Shown: positions 11,016 to 22,925, counted from the stretch's first letter. The stretch: 64,000 nucleotides of DNA from Papilionanthe hookeriana x Papilionanthe teres (GCA_022702705.1 CM040428.1:97342305-97406304), one strand, 5' to 3'. Made by a program: numbers and translations. The notes: a model not told the origin generated them from the sequence alone.

Positions 11016-12756
11016 ACGTATCGTTTATCAAGTAAAATAGGACTTTCTGATTAAACCCCGAGATATAGAACCCATAGGGAAAATGTAAAATATTTAAAGA
11101 AATAAAAAAAAATTATCTTTTTACTTTATGGCTTTGGAAAGTATGTATTGATTTTGCAAAGTTTTGAAAGTTGATATGTCTTTTGAAATTTCCTTAATAA
11201 AATTTTAAGCAAGAAATTAAAATTATAATAACTGATAACACTGTATTTAAAATACTATTAATTAGAATATCGTTTTCTTTCCTTTTATGAAGTAGTAATA
11301 ATTATTAAAGTATTGTTGTGGAAGTTTTAAATTTTGTTGTGACAGATAGAAGCAAATGTGTTCTTTACCCCTACTTGATTCTATAAAGAACATAGGTTAA
11401 TTTGAAATTTTTATCATTTTGAATATGGTTAGACAGGGAAGATACCAGTCTCTCACTCTAAAGTTCCCTCGATTCCCACCACCTGGAGGCTAACTTCTCA
11501 TAACAAAACTCAAAACTTCAAACCAAATTAGGGGGTTTTAGCCTGTCACTCTAAAATCCTCAAATTTTAGTCCCTTCCATAAAAATAACTTCTAATATTA
11601 CATTCAATTATATGGACTACAATTATCACCCATATAATTGTATGTGCTTCTTACTAACTTTTATGAGACAATACAACATTGGATCTTACATAATCTCAAG
11701 AAATTCTGCAACTTAACAGGCCAAATTAAGAAGTAAATAAAGTTTTTAGAATCAATCTTCACAACTTCTTCCAACTTTTAAACACTTATACTTTCCACAA
11801 TAATCCTCTATAAATTAATTACTTCTCCATTTAAGAAAGAAAAAGATAAAGTAAACTACTCAAAATGCATTGAGAAAATACAAAAAAACATTGATTTGAA
11901 ATTAAAAACCATAAGAAAAACAACAAACAGAAACAAGTATTAACAAAAAAAACTAAATGTAAGAACAAAATTAAACACTTATCTGAAAATTCTCTCCATA
12001 AGACTCAGGAAGTTCCTCTAAAACTTTAACTCTTCACTAAACTACTCCTTAGAGCAGATCTCGCAACTCCGATGACTCAGAATAACTTCAGACTTCAATA
12101 AAAACTAAACTAAAAAGAAAGAAAAGAAGTGGGAAGAAGAAGACTTCACTCCAACCCTTTTCTCCTTTCTACTCTCTACTTCTACTCTTAATTAAAACTA
12201 AAATAAAAACTCTGTAAAAATGTAATGGAAGAACCCTTTAGAATGCAAAGGAAAGGCTCCTTTTCTACTCTCTACTCCTACACCTAATGAAAACTCTCTT
12301 CAAAATGCAAGTTGAAGAGAACTTAGTCATTCCTAAGACTCTCTTTAAATAGTAAACCAAAAGGTGCCTTGGTGTCTCTTCAAAATGTGTCCAGATTCAA
12401 TGTATCTACCAAAGAATGCACCTCTTCATTCAAACTTGCCGCCCAAAGGAAGTTATGGAAGTTACCACCAAGAGTTGCATCCCATCCCCTTTGAAATATG
12501 CACCAAATTCATTTGAATTTCGATTTTTAAATGTGGCGACTAAGCGAAGGCCCAGCGGCGCTTAGCCGCCAGTGCCAAATTTTCATTTTTCATCTTTTTT
12601 TGCTCCAAATTTGATCAAATTTTGCTCCTTTCATCATGACCATCCATTTTCATCATACCTGCACAAAAAACACAAAATACCTTCCATTAAAGTGCAATAT
12701 CATTAAAAATATGTATAAAAATGTGCATAAAAATACTATATATTTTAGGTGTATCA
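11016..12756 (-). repeat. 3' LTR of element B, truncated
   Basis: Starts (minus strand) TGATACACCTAAAAT at 12756 and matches the 5' LTR 29950-31752 almost throughout, including the block CCTATGGGTTC and the GC block near 12535-12580. Its last 60-70 bases are missing where the giant-LTR fragment begins. A TATA-like TATTTAAAGAG (minus) lies near 12345, downstream of the GC block. Confidence 0.9.
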
Positions 12757-12771
12757 AAATCCCCCAAACTT
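12757..12771 (-). other. Polypurine tract of element B
   Basis: On the minus strand AAGTTTGGGGGATTT directly precedes the 3' LTR start TGATACACC. It is the usual primer site for plus-strand synthesis. Element E has the identical tract at 34069-34083. Confidence 0.8.
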
Positions 12772-14294
12772 AAAATGTTACTTGTCCTCAAGTGACAGTT
12801 AATCTCATAGAACATTTTAGCATGCAAGTTATGTAATGAGTTTCTGAGGAAGATAACAAAATTTTGTTCTATAAATGGAATAGTCCAATTTAGAAAAAAT
12901 TTCAGTAATTAAAACCAAGTTAATGTTTAGAAAGTTCTTAAGTAAAGAAAAAATGACAAATATAAGTTTCTATCAAATTCAGAAATATTTATAGATTCTT
13001 CAAAATATAGGATTTAAACACTTATTTTTCTCACTTAAAAATATTTATTTAAAAATAATTTTACTTACTATATTATAACCTTAAGCTTTAGATTTTCTCT
13101 GAACTTATATCTTAAACTTTAGGTATGAAACCAATTTTTGATTAGGCCCTTAAATACTCAAGTTTCTCCTCCCTTTTCATATACTATTTTTTTACTTTTT
13201 CTTTTCTTATCGTTTTTTTTAAACAGACAAGGATTACTATATCTGGATAGGCCTTTAATGATTTTGAATTCCACCCTTCCATTTAAAATAAAGGTCAGAT
13301 ATACATCTTTCACTTAAAAATCATAATAATATTATTTGAAAATTACTCTTCAATAAAAGAAATTTAATCTTTGAAGAATAAAAGTCAAATCTTTTATTTA
13401 TGCAAAAATACAAAACTTCTTGCTAATGATAGTTTAGCTTTATTTAACACCTCTTCATTAAGAAAATTTTAACTTTAGGGTTTTCATGATTACTATCAAT
13501 TTTAACTAAATTCTTTTATTCTTTTCTATATTCAAAATTTTTGTTCCGCTAATATAACTTCATGTACATAATTGTTCTCAATCAAAAATAAGATTTATTT
13601 TTAAGTATTCTTAAGAATCAAATAAAATTTTAGGTTTTTTTCTCTTTGAAAATCTTTGTTTTTTAAATTCCTCCCAAAACTTTAATTTTAGTTAAGATAA
13701 AACATTTAAGCATAAGAAATGATACATGAGTGAGAAATAAAAACGGACATATCATGCTTGCAGGAATTTTTATTATCCTAATATGCAAGTATAACAATTT
13801 AAATAACAGGAGTAAAAAGAAATCAAATTTATTTTTTTTATACAAAGAAAAGTCAAAATTTTAAAAGGACTTCTACAGTAGTGGAGGTTTTCAAAGAAAA
13901 TACACACCAACTAAAATAACACACTGATACAGATAACAGATGATAGTGGAATTTGAAAAATTTTAAACATGTAATTTCCTAAGTAGAAGTTCCCAATAGT
14001 GGTTTATAATCTCCTAACAATTTTTGAATTAAAATACACACTACTAAAAACTCTGACATAACATACACATTAAAACATTTACTAATACACATCACTACCA
14101 CAAAGCAACATATAAAACATTAATACAAACAACAACAAACACATCTGAATATGCATAACAGAAAAAATAATACAAACTACAGTTTTACATACTATCAAGG
14201 TTCATATCACAACACAATAATCAAACTAAATACTAACAAAACAAACATCAACAACAACAATAACAACACCACAATGTAAACAAATAATACAAAT
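12772..14294 (-). other. 3' noncoding region of element B with conserved polypurine module
   Basis: AT-rich sequence between ORF2 and the PPT with no supported gene. At 13130-13253 two short conserved blocks (CCAATTTTTGATTAGG and GGATTACTATATCTGGATAG, + strand) flank a pyrimidine-rich tract, purine-rich on the element's sense strand. The same arrangement occurs in elements E and C. Confidence 0.6.
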
Positions 14295-15413
14295 CTACTC
14301 ATCATCCTCATCATCGTCATCATCCTGCTCGTTCCAATCCCTAGAAGGCACATATGGTATGTAGAGTGGATGAGGTGACATCTCAGCACTCTGATCACCT
14401 CTAATTAGTCTATCCAAATATTGCTGATAACTCTCCTCATACTCATCATGTTTCACAATACATGTTTCTACATTATCCATCTTACCATCCATATCTTTCA
14501 GATGCTCTCGAGTAAGGCTCACTTTTTTCAAAAGTTTTCTTAACAAACTAGTCTGTGAATCTGTCGATGATGATGCAGGTGAAGTAGAAGCACGAGAAGT
14601 AGATGCAGCTGAAGCAGAAGCAGTAGATGCCCTACCAAATCCTCCTCTCAAACCAAACTCTGAATGTACAGTGTAAGCTCCTACGTTGACACTGGTAATT
14701 AGTCTCAATGGTTGAAGTACCTCTTCCCAGGTTTCAAACTTCACTTTAGATCGTTCACATAATGAATGAATTAAGGAAGGAAATCCCATACCTGTAGTAG
14801 TGGTTGATCTAGCACTTTTCAAAACATAATCATAAATTATTCCTCCAATGTCAATAGGCTTCCCTTGCTGAATACAATGGTTCAACACAGGTCTTTCTCT
14901 CATTACTTCACTAGTGTGGCTCGAAGGTAACAACTTAGATGAGACAAAATAATGCCATTCCTTAGAAATGTCATTCAATTTGGAAGCAAGAAAGTTCACT
15001 CTTCTATCATTTGTAATTTTCCATAATCTCATCTAGTTCTCCTTCCATAGGATGATAGTTAGAATAAAAAAAAACATGTCAGGAGGTAGTCCATTAAAAG
15101 TATTGATTTCCCCAGAAGAAAAGTTGACCTCATGCATCCTAACCATTACTTGATTCTCTTCTGCAACAGGCAAATTTGCATAAAATTCTCGAACCATAGA
15201 AACAACTGCAACAGCGAAAAAGCAACCATAATTCTCCCAGTTCCGTCTAGCAATCATTTCTTCAATCACCTCTCCTGGTTTACTAAACACTCGCTCAGGA
15301 ATCAACTTACATGACTGCAATGCATCGACGTATCGTTCCTCAGTCCTCATACTAACAAATTTGTCAGAATCAAATCTTTTCCTTTCTCGTGCTCACTTTG
15401 ACTTTGGAGCCAT
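14295..15413 (-). pseudogene. ORF2: putative plant transposon protein, post-pol gene of element B
   Basis: A protein of unknown function typically found after pol in Athila-type elements, sometimes discussed as an env-like position. The start ATG at 15413 gives MAPKSK and then a TGA at codon 7, where related copies have arginine. Open segments are 15350-15033 (REFYANLPVAEE, INTFNGLPPD) and 15032-14295 (GWYYF-like block EWHYFVSSKLLPS, then CIQQGKPIDIGGIIYD). It has a Ser/Ala/Thr-rich linker, a predicted coiled-coil stretch and an acidic tail of Asp and Glu. A frame change joins the two segments near 15035. Homologues are at 43959-45117 and 35280-36452. Confidence 0.75.
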
Positions 15414-15615
15414 CTCTAAAAATTTACGAAAAGTTCACCATAAATTCCAAAATCAAACTAAACTTGCTAAAATATCTTCCAAAAGTTATTTTTCACTAAA
15501 TCCAAGCAATTTCTCAAGTTTTTCCTCAAATTTTGACAATGAATAGTGATTTTAAGATTTTCCAAAATGTACTCAAAAGACATGGTGAAAATAAAAAATT
15601 TTACTTAGGAGTGGT

Positions 15616-15623
15616 GCTCTTAC
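15616..15623 (-). promoter_or_regulatory. Candidate splice donor upstream of ORF2
   Basis: GAG|GTAAGAGC (minus strand) lies about 200 bases upstream of the ORF2 start. Element E has GTAAGAGC at the equivalent place (36647-36654). A T-rich stretch ending TTTTTAG sits just before the ATG. This would fit a short 5' UTR intron, but only motif evidence exists. Confidence 0.3.
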
Positions 15624-15691
15624 CTCAAGGAATCCAAATCTAACATTTTTTGTTGAGATCAGCTCTTAAATGATCCACAATATGATGCCTT

Positions 15692-15696
15692 AGGCT
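15692..15696 (+). repeat. Target-site duplication AGGCT, left copy
   Basis: AGGCT directly precedes TGTCGGCATA and is repeated directly after the other end of the insertion (22926-22930). This proves the exact limits of the inserted unit. Confidence 0.9.
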
Positions 15697-17825
15697 TGTC
15701 GGCATATTTTTAGGTTATGTGATATTTTTAAAAGGGGTCGCCTAACAGAAGTTGTCGGCGAATTTAAATTTTAAATTTGATTTAAATATATATATAATTT
15801 AGAAAGTAGTATTTGGCTTTGAAAATAATTTTTAAATTTGAAAGTTTTAAGATATGAGATTAAACCGATCTCACATCCCGAATAGTTTATATAAACGAGC
15901 GCCGCACCACAAACCGTGTATCTATCCCTAAGGATAGACACATCGCTTGATGGTGGGGCTCGATCAAATAAACTAGAAGTTTTGTGACATCCGTTTGGTC
16001 TGCGAACCAATTTTATAAGCCGACAAATTCCCCTGCTTAATATGAAAGTATCAAACAGGGTTTATATTACCTGGGTTCTTTAAAATTCCCTATAAGGGCA
16101 AGCCCCTATAGTTAATTACATCTTAAGTGACGGGAATCACCTAAGAAAACTCTCGATAATAATCGATAACTCTGCTTTCAAGAATTTCAAAGTTTAAGGT
16201 TTTCAAAGATTGAATTTTGGAATTTCAATAGGGAATGGATCAAATTTTGGAACATTTTGTTTTGTGAATCCAAAGGAAGAAAGGTAGGAGAAATCACCGA
16301 TTCGAAGTGAACTTCGGTAATTTCCGACTATCCTATTGTTTGGCTTGAATTTAGGAAAGTCCTAATGTTTATTTAGTATTTCAATCTTGCCAATTTTAAT
16401 TAATTAGGGCTTATATTTGTATGATAAAATCAAGCAAATAGCACTGGAAGATGTGAGGGTTTATTGTCGTATCGGACGACTACCTCGGAATCTAAGACCG
16501 GTTAGGGCTTAATTTGCATAAAATGATTAAGCAAGTGCCTAACGAAAAGGTTGAGGATTTATGTTGCACTAGGCAAACTACCTCGAAGTCCTATGGCTTG
16601 GTTATTTAATTCTAAGAAGGTTTTGCTGAAGTAGGTTCAAGTTTTGTTGATGACGATGGCCGTCGTTGCCCACCAATGCTCCAAGCTCCTTGTTGTTGCG
16701 AGAGGTTTAGTTTTAGAAATCATAAATCGGGGGATGAGAAAAGTGTTTTGGTTTAGAGAAGTCTTAATTTTCCAAGTGTTCTTGTATTTTGATTAAAACA
16801 AATCTTAAAGTTGATTATAACGACACCGGTTAAGATCCCACGGTTCCATCCTTCGGCATCATTATTTTTATCGGATTCACTTAGTCCGGATGAATTTGCT
16901 AAACTCAGTTGAATGAGTTCCACACTTTCATTTAGACCGTGGGAAATCCCGTTAGCAACACGTAGGTTACATCATCCGAGGTATTCCCGATCATCCAACG
17001 GGACGTTTTAATTTAGTTGCAATTGTAGTTTTGTGTTACGTTTGTGATTAAATTTTGAGTTGTTTTATATTTTGAAATGTTGTGGCGGTGAATTTTATCT
17101 TGCGATGACTTTTAACTTAGTTTTGGTTTCGAGTTTTAGGGACTATCCTAAAGGTGTGGGTTTTCATGCAACGAGTTGTTTTATCATGCAAGAAAAGTAA
17201 AATGCATTTCGCAATAAAGTAAATTGCAAGAAAGTAAATTGCAAGAAAGTAAATTGCGATAAAATAAAAGCGTACTGGAGGGTCTTCCCGTCATCCCAAG
17301 CTGCACTTAAAACACAATTAGAATATTTAAACAAGTTCCTAGGTAAAGCTAAGGGAAATGTTATGGTTTTCTACCAAGTTCCTAATCCTATAGCTAGTCA
17401 TCTCCTATGACGTCTAGGTTCTTTGTGTTTTTGTTTGAAGACGATTTTCATCATCGAAGGACGATTAAATCCGATTGTTCTTATAAATATCCTATCATAT
17501 TGAGGAAGTGCTTAAGAAGAATCTTAAACATCTTTTCAATATTTCTAGGATTGTTTTAAGTACAAATGAATTTAATTATATAAATGAATCGATCGTCAGA
17601 GGTTTTCGAGTCTTGTTAACTTGCTCGATGAACTAGGACATTTGAATATCCTATGAGTGAGGTAACACTTCATTTGATGTTTCATTTAGGAGTTATAATA
17701 ATCAAAGCTTTCAAGGGTAAATTAGTATTCAAATGATTTGATTTAAGTTAAAGGGTTTAAATTTGGAATAGTGTTCAAGTTGCTTTTCATTTATTTTGAA
17801 TTCTTTATGTCTTAGGTGATGTTAT

Positions 17826-18100
17826 ATTTAATTCAACTTAATTTAATTGAGTTTTAATTTAATTTAATTTAATTTAATTTGATTTGATGTTTAATTAATT
17901 TGATTTGATTTAATTTAATTTAATTTAATTTAATTTAATTTAATTTAATTTAATTGTTTAATTTAATTTAATTTAATTTAAATTTAATTTAATTTAATTT
18001 AATTTAATTTAATTGATTTAATTTAATTTTAATTTAATTTAATTTAATCCAATTTAATTTACTTAATTTAATTTAATTTTTAATTTAGTTTTATCTTTAA
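17826..18100. repeat. (TTTAA)n pentanucleotide expansion
   Basis: Long runs of TTTAA with occasional changes. The same part of the second solo LTR (about 53420-53700) and of the fragment at 9180-9243 is also TTTAA-rich but of a different length, so the tract has expanded independently in each copy. Confidence 0.85.
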
Positions 18101-19920
18101 TTTTAATTGAAATTTTTGAAAGAGTTTAATAATTTAATTTTAGTTTAATGATTAAGTCTTTTAATATTTTGAATTTGAATTATCATTTTAATTAAGAGTT
18201 GAATATTAATGAGATGATTAATTTAGGGATTTTTAAATTAAAGAATAAATCTCTTCCTAATAAATATCCCTTATTTTAATAATTCCAATTTTATTATTCT
18301 TCCAAATTTAATCTATTATTTAATTAAAGTTTAATCATTTTAAAAAATGTTTAATGAGTTTCTACCCTTTAATTATTTAAATTTCAATCATCCAAATCAG
18401 ATTAAGATCAAATGTTTTACTTGTTGATTTCTTATTAAACCTAAAGTTTTAATTAAGGGTTGAAAGTTTAATTACCATTTTACCCTTTAAGCTTAATAAT
18501 TTCATAACTCACTAAATTGAACCCAAATGAACTTGAAATTTTTATGTGACTTCACTCATATGTCAATAAAGACATGAGAGGAGAAAATGTAATTTTTCTG
18601 TATTTAATTTATTTATATAATTATTTTTGGTGGAAAATAGAGATTTTCAAGGAAAATTTGATAACATGACCAAAGGAAAGTTTCTGTCCTTAAGAAAATT
18701 AGGGGACATTCCTAATGACCAGAGAAGCACTTGGACCAATTTTGGTGATTTTTTGAATTATATTATTTTTATTATAATTATTTTGAGTTTTGGAGTGTTA
18801 ATTAATTTAAAAATAAAATAAATGTTGAAAAGTAGATTTTATATTTTTCAAAAATCTCTCTGATATCAAGGAAACCAGAGAAATAAATTTTGCAATTTTC
18901 TGATTTTTCTATGATTTATAATAATTATTTTAGTGAAAATGCTAGAAAATACATTTTTTTTAATTTTAAAATTACCCTAGGGCTTTAAAATTCAATATTT
19001 CACTAAATAGACCTAGGAAAAATGTGGGATTTGCTCCTAAGTGATTAAAATTCGAAATGTGACATTTTGGTGAATTTTATTATTTTTATGATTTTTATTA
19101 TTTTTTTTATTTTTTTAATTATTAAAAGTATTAAAATATTATTAAAAATCAACTTTTTTAGAAAATTGAAATTTTAATTTTCTTAGGTTCCCCTGATATC
19201 AGAGAGGCTCCAAAACCAATTTGATAGATTTTTAAAAAGTATTTTAAAAGTTATGAATTTTTAAAGTTTAAAATGGCTAAGTGACTTAATCGACCCGATT
19301 AGTGGGGCTAACCAAGTCCAATTGACCTCCAATTTTTATGGTGGATTCCTCTGATCCTAAAGGTCAGTGGAGAATTGATTTCAAGTCAATTTGATACACG
19401 GTTAACTCTAATTAATTAAAGACCTATTTTGGGTGTTTAAGTCAATTAGGGTTGTTTTGAATGAACTAAGCCAAAATCTATTTTTCCTAGGGTTCTCTGG
19501 TCATAAGAAACATCACCAAATTTTCCTAGAATTTATTTCACAACATGCTAATTTTTGGAATTAAAATATTCAAAACGATGACCTGAACTTGAAAAATCAA
19601 GAACTCTTCATAGGGATGGCCTCGACTTTGGAAAATTCGGGGAATGTTCCCGAGTTCGGAGGCTTCAAAAGCCCATAGTCTCATGCCATGGTGAATTGTA
19701 TGCATGCATGGAGAATTAAAACAATGCAGAGAATAAATAAATTATAAAAAATAAAATACTTGATGAAATTAAATGATTTCTTTTCCACATTATTCTCCTC
19801 TCTTCACTTGAGCGAGAGGGTATTTTTATTTTATTTTTCGATTTTTCTACACAAAGATATGGATTTTTGAAGTTTCGATATTTAATAAATACATTAAATA
19901 CCCTATTTATCTACTTATCC

Positions 19921-20080
19921 ACGCGGCGCCGGCGAGAACATCGGCGACTCCGAAGGGGTACGTGTCGCGCCGTGATTGGGCGCCGCCATCCGAGTTAGCG
20001 GCCGGGCCCCGCGGTTCTCGCACCGTTTCTGGTCCGACGCCATCCGAGCCGTTCGTCCGCGCGTGTATTGAATGGACGGC
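19921..20080. other. CpG-rich block in giant LTR 1
   Basis: A sharply GC-rich stretch with many CG dinucleotides (ACGCGGCGCCGGCGAG, GGGCGCCGCC) inside AT-rich DNA, about 0.7 kb upstream of the TATA-like site. The second copy has a related block at 55497-55640 with fewer CG pairs, as expected from loss of methylated C. Confidence 0.6.
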
Positions 20081-20708
20081 ATCCGTTCATCGTCCCCAAG
20101 TGTTCTCGCCGAGAGCCGTCCACACTAAATCCCTAAGATCTCACTCGATTCTCGATGGATTTTTACGTTCTTATACTCTATGGATTCGTCTTGAAGAGAC
20201 GAACGCATCTATACGGTTAACATGCATTGAAACTAAGGCATTTGAAATAGAGAATCTTCGAAGCTCGGGATGAAGAGTTAGCTCATACCTTGGCTCGGAG
20301 AAGTGTGGCTTCGATACGAGAGTTGTTGCACCTTCGATTGGGTCCTAGCAAGCTCCGGATGAAGTCTCACGGTGCAGTGAATTGTACGGATATGATTTCG
20401 ACCAAGCCCGATCACAAAGCTTGGAGGCTGGAGCAAGCGGGTGGTACGGAGATGGGGCTTTTGCTGGTGAACACCTTCCCTTGGTGCAGTGAAGGTGTAG
20501 AGCCGATCGATTTGAGAATTGGCTCACTGTGGAGAAGTGTCCTGGTTTTGGGTGGAATTTCGACTACGAAATTGAGCTTTCGGAGGAGAAATGGCGGGGA
20601 ATTCCACTTGGGGATCAAGTGCTCTAAGGGTGGAGAAGGGTGCGGAACAATTTTGGCGAGTTTTGGCAAGGTTTGTGCTTCTCTCCCCTCATGGCCGAGA
20701 GGGGTGGA

Positions 20709-20718
20709 GTTTAAATAG
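20709..20718 (+). promoter_or_regulatory. TATA-like box of giant LTR 1
   Basis: GGAGTTTAAATAGGAGAGG is conserved in the second copy (GTGTTTAAATAGGCGAGG near 56288-56305). This probably marks the U3/R boundary, leaving about 5 kb of U3 and 2.2 kb of R plus U5. Confidence 0.5.
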
Positions 20719-22900
20719 GAGAGGGTGGAAGGCCTCTCAGGGGGAGTTAGGGCTTGGGATCAGCTGCTCTGGTGAGGAGAAGATCAGCCATGGTAGCCAC
20801 TGGGGATGGGGCGGCTCGGCGAAGTGAGAATTTCAATGTTAGCTCACATGTGAGCTCTCGGGCATGGTGTTTTCCGGCGGCTCGGTGGCCGGCCGGCCGA
20901 GCATGGGTCACCCTCGAGGTCAGGTGGGTCGGGGCTGGAGGTTTGTGCGATCGATTGGCCATGGACATGTGTAAAGGCTTTGATCCAAAGTGGAATGGGG
21001 CATGGCTAGATTTGGACCTAAATGGGTCAACCCACCCATTTGGGCTAGGTGCACCACCCAAGGCCTGGTTTTGGGCTGAGGGAAAAGTGATTTGGCTCGG
21101 CATAATCGGTAGGGTCGAGTCACCATCCAAGCACGATTAGGCTTAAGCATGGTTTAGTGGAATCATGGAAGTGGTTAATCACCTTTAGGAATTAAGGAAA
21201 GAGCCTCCTCCTTTTGCCCAAAATGGCATGGTGACATGTAAAGAGGCTCTCATGGCTTACATATGGCTTGTGCATGGCTCCATGGCTCCATTTGGCTTGG
21301 GAAAAGGTTTGGTCGATTTCATAAAAAAGGATTTTAAGGATTTTGGATAATTTGGTGGAAATTTGGATGAAGCTTCATTTAGAAATATTTGATCATTGGT
21401 TTAGGACTTAGGGATGATTTTAATTGAAAGTATGATGAGGGGAAATGTCATATGGGCTTTGGAAGAATTTTTGGGGCTTTGGATTTGGTGGAAGTGGGCT
21501 TTTTTTTTAAAATGGTTTAAGGAATGGGCCCTTAAGTTTAAAAATGAATTTATGGATGGGAATTTTGTAAAGAGGTTGGGCCAAATAATTGTTGGGTTTA
21601 GCTCATGGATGTGTCATGAGTGATTTGAAACAAATTGGGGGTGATTTGGATTTGAATTGGGTTGAATTTGGGTTAGGTTTGGGTTTAGGTCGAAAAATGG
21701 GCCTTTTGACCTTGGATTGAGTTTGAGTGGGACTTGGGTTCAAATTTTGGGCAAATCATGTTAGGGTTTTGTTTGTGGGAATGTTAAGGAAGATTTAGAA
21801 AAGATTTGAGGTTAATTGGAGTTGAATTGGGTGAGTTTGGGTTAAGTTTGGGTCATGGGTCCAAATTTGGGCTTTAAGGCCAAAAGTGAGATTGGATCCA
21901 AATGTCAATCAAATTGGACTTGGATTTGGTCTAAATTGGTATTGGGAATGTTGAATTGAAGTTTAGAATTGAATTGGACCAAAATTGGGGTCAATTGGGT
22001 AGGTTTGGTTTGACATTGGGTTCACTTAGGGTTAAAATGGGTCGATTTGGGGGTTTTGACAAAAGTAGGGTAAATTGACAAAATTGGCCCATTGTGTAGT
22101 TGGACAAAATGAAATTGGGAATATTTGAGATTTTCTGGAATTTTCTGGGAATTTTCGAATTTTTGGATTTTTAGGCAAGAAGGGTATTTTGGGTATTTGG
22201 AGGGTATTGAGAGGTATTTTTGGAATTTTTGGTATTTTTGGGTATGGATGATCAATTTGAGTGATGTGGAGATGTTTGAGATTGATTTTGGAAAATTTTG
22301 GGTAATTTGGAAATTTTGCGAAAATTTGGGTAATTTCGAGGGTTTTGGGTAGGTTTAGTAGGTGTAGGGTCTCGGGGGTCAAAAATTGAAAATTTGGGAA
22401 ATTGGAGATTGGGTGAATTTAGGTGGAAAGAAATCATTTTGGTTGAGCCATGAAACCATTTCAAGCCCATATGAGCCATGAAAGGACTCATTTGAGGCAT
22501 TCATTATGTTGTTCCTAACCTCTTGCGCGAGGGCTTAGGGGTTAAGGACCATCCATGTGAATCACCCACATGAGTCGGGAGGTTAAGTTGGGTATGGGTG
22601 TGGTTTTAGGAAGTGTGTGGAAATGTAGTGTGTAAGTGTAATGTAAGTCGGCCCCCTCACTGAGACCGGGCCACCCGGGGCGGTCTAAGGCCGAAGAGTC
22701 ACATAGGAACTCATCCTTTAAACTTCCACATTTGATTTCGACCCTCCAGGTGATTAGGGGTCTACGGTCGAGTTTGTGGAGTTTGCAGGGAGTTAAGAAG
22801 TGGTTTGAATTTCTAAAAGGTGGGTCCCAATTCTAGTCCTCTAAGACAGTCAAAGGAAAAGCCTAAGGCTAGATCCTAAGCACTAAAAAGAAGAAGGGAA

Positions 22901-22921
22901 GACCTCATCAAAAATGAGGTC
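22901..22921 (+). other. Terminal hairpin of giant LTR 1
   Basis: GACCTCAT and ATGAGGTC form a perfect 8-bp stem around the loop CAAAA, ending four bases before the LTR terminus. The second copy has the same hairpin at 58627-58647. Confidence 0.7.
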
Positions 22922-22925
22922 AACA

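Larger units (their letters stand above)
15697..22925 (+). mobile_element. Giant solo LTR 1 (7.2 kb)
   Basis: It begins TGTCGGCATA and ends ATGAGGTCAACA, flanked by the perfect 5-bp duplication AGGCT. A second copy with different flanks is at 51321-58651. TG...CA ends, a 5-bp duplication and no internal repeat of either end point to a single LTR left after recombination, not a complete element. In order it holds a unique 5' part, a TTTAA repeat (17826-18100), a CpG-rich block (19921-20080), a TATA-like TTTAAATAGG (20709-20718), a G-rich skewed downstream part (21400-22400) and a terminal hairpin. I see no gag or pol. The parent family is not recognised. Confidence 0.85.

Noticed and set aside
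20290..21150. Overlapping long open frames on both strands in giant LTR 1 (including 128- and 142-codon frames)
   Set aside because: They follow from the local GC-rich composition, are open in both directions, are not kept in the second copy, and show no known motif.
22022..22500. Proline/isoleucine-rich antisense frames (also 57898-58221)
   Set aside because: They are shadows of the G-rich, skewed LTR sequence; low complexity in both copies.
15697..22925. Giant units as Helitrons, because of the 3' hairpin
   Set aside because: They have TG...CA ends and perfect 5-bp target duplications, do not end in CTRR, and lack Rep/helicase sequence.
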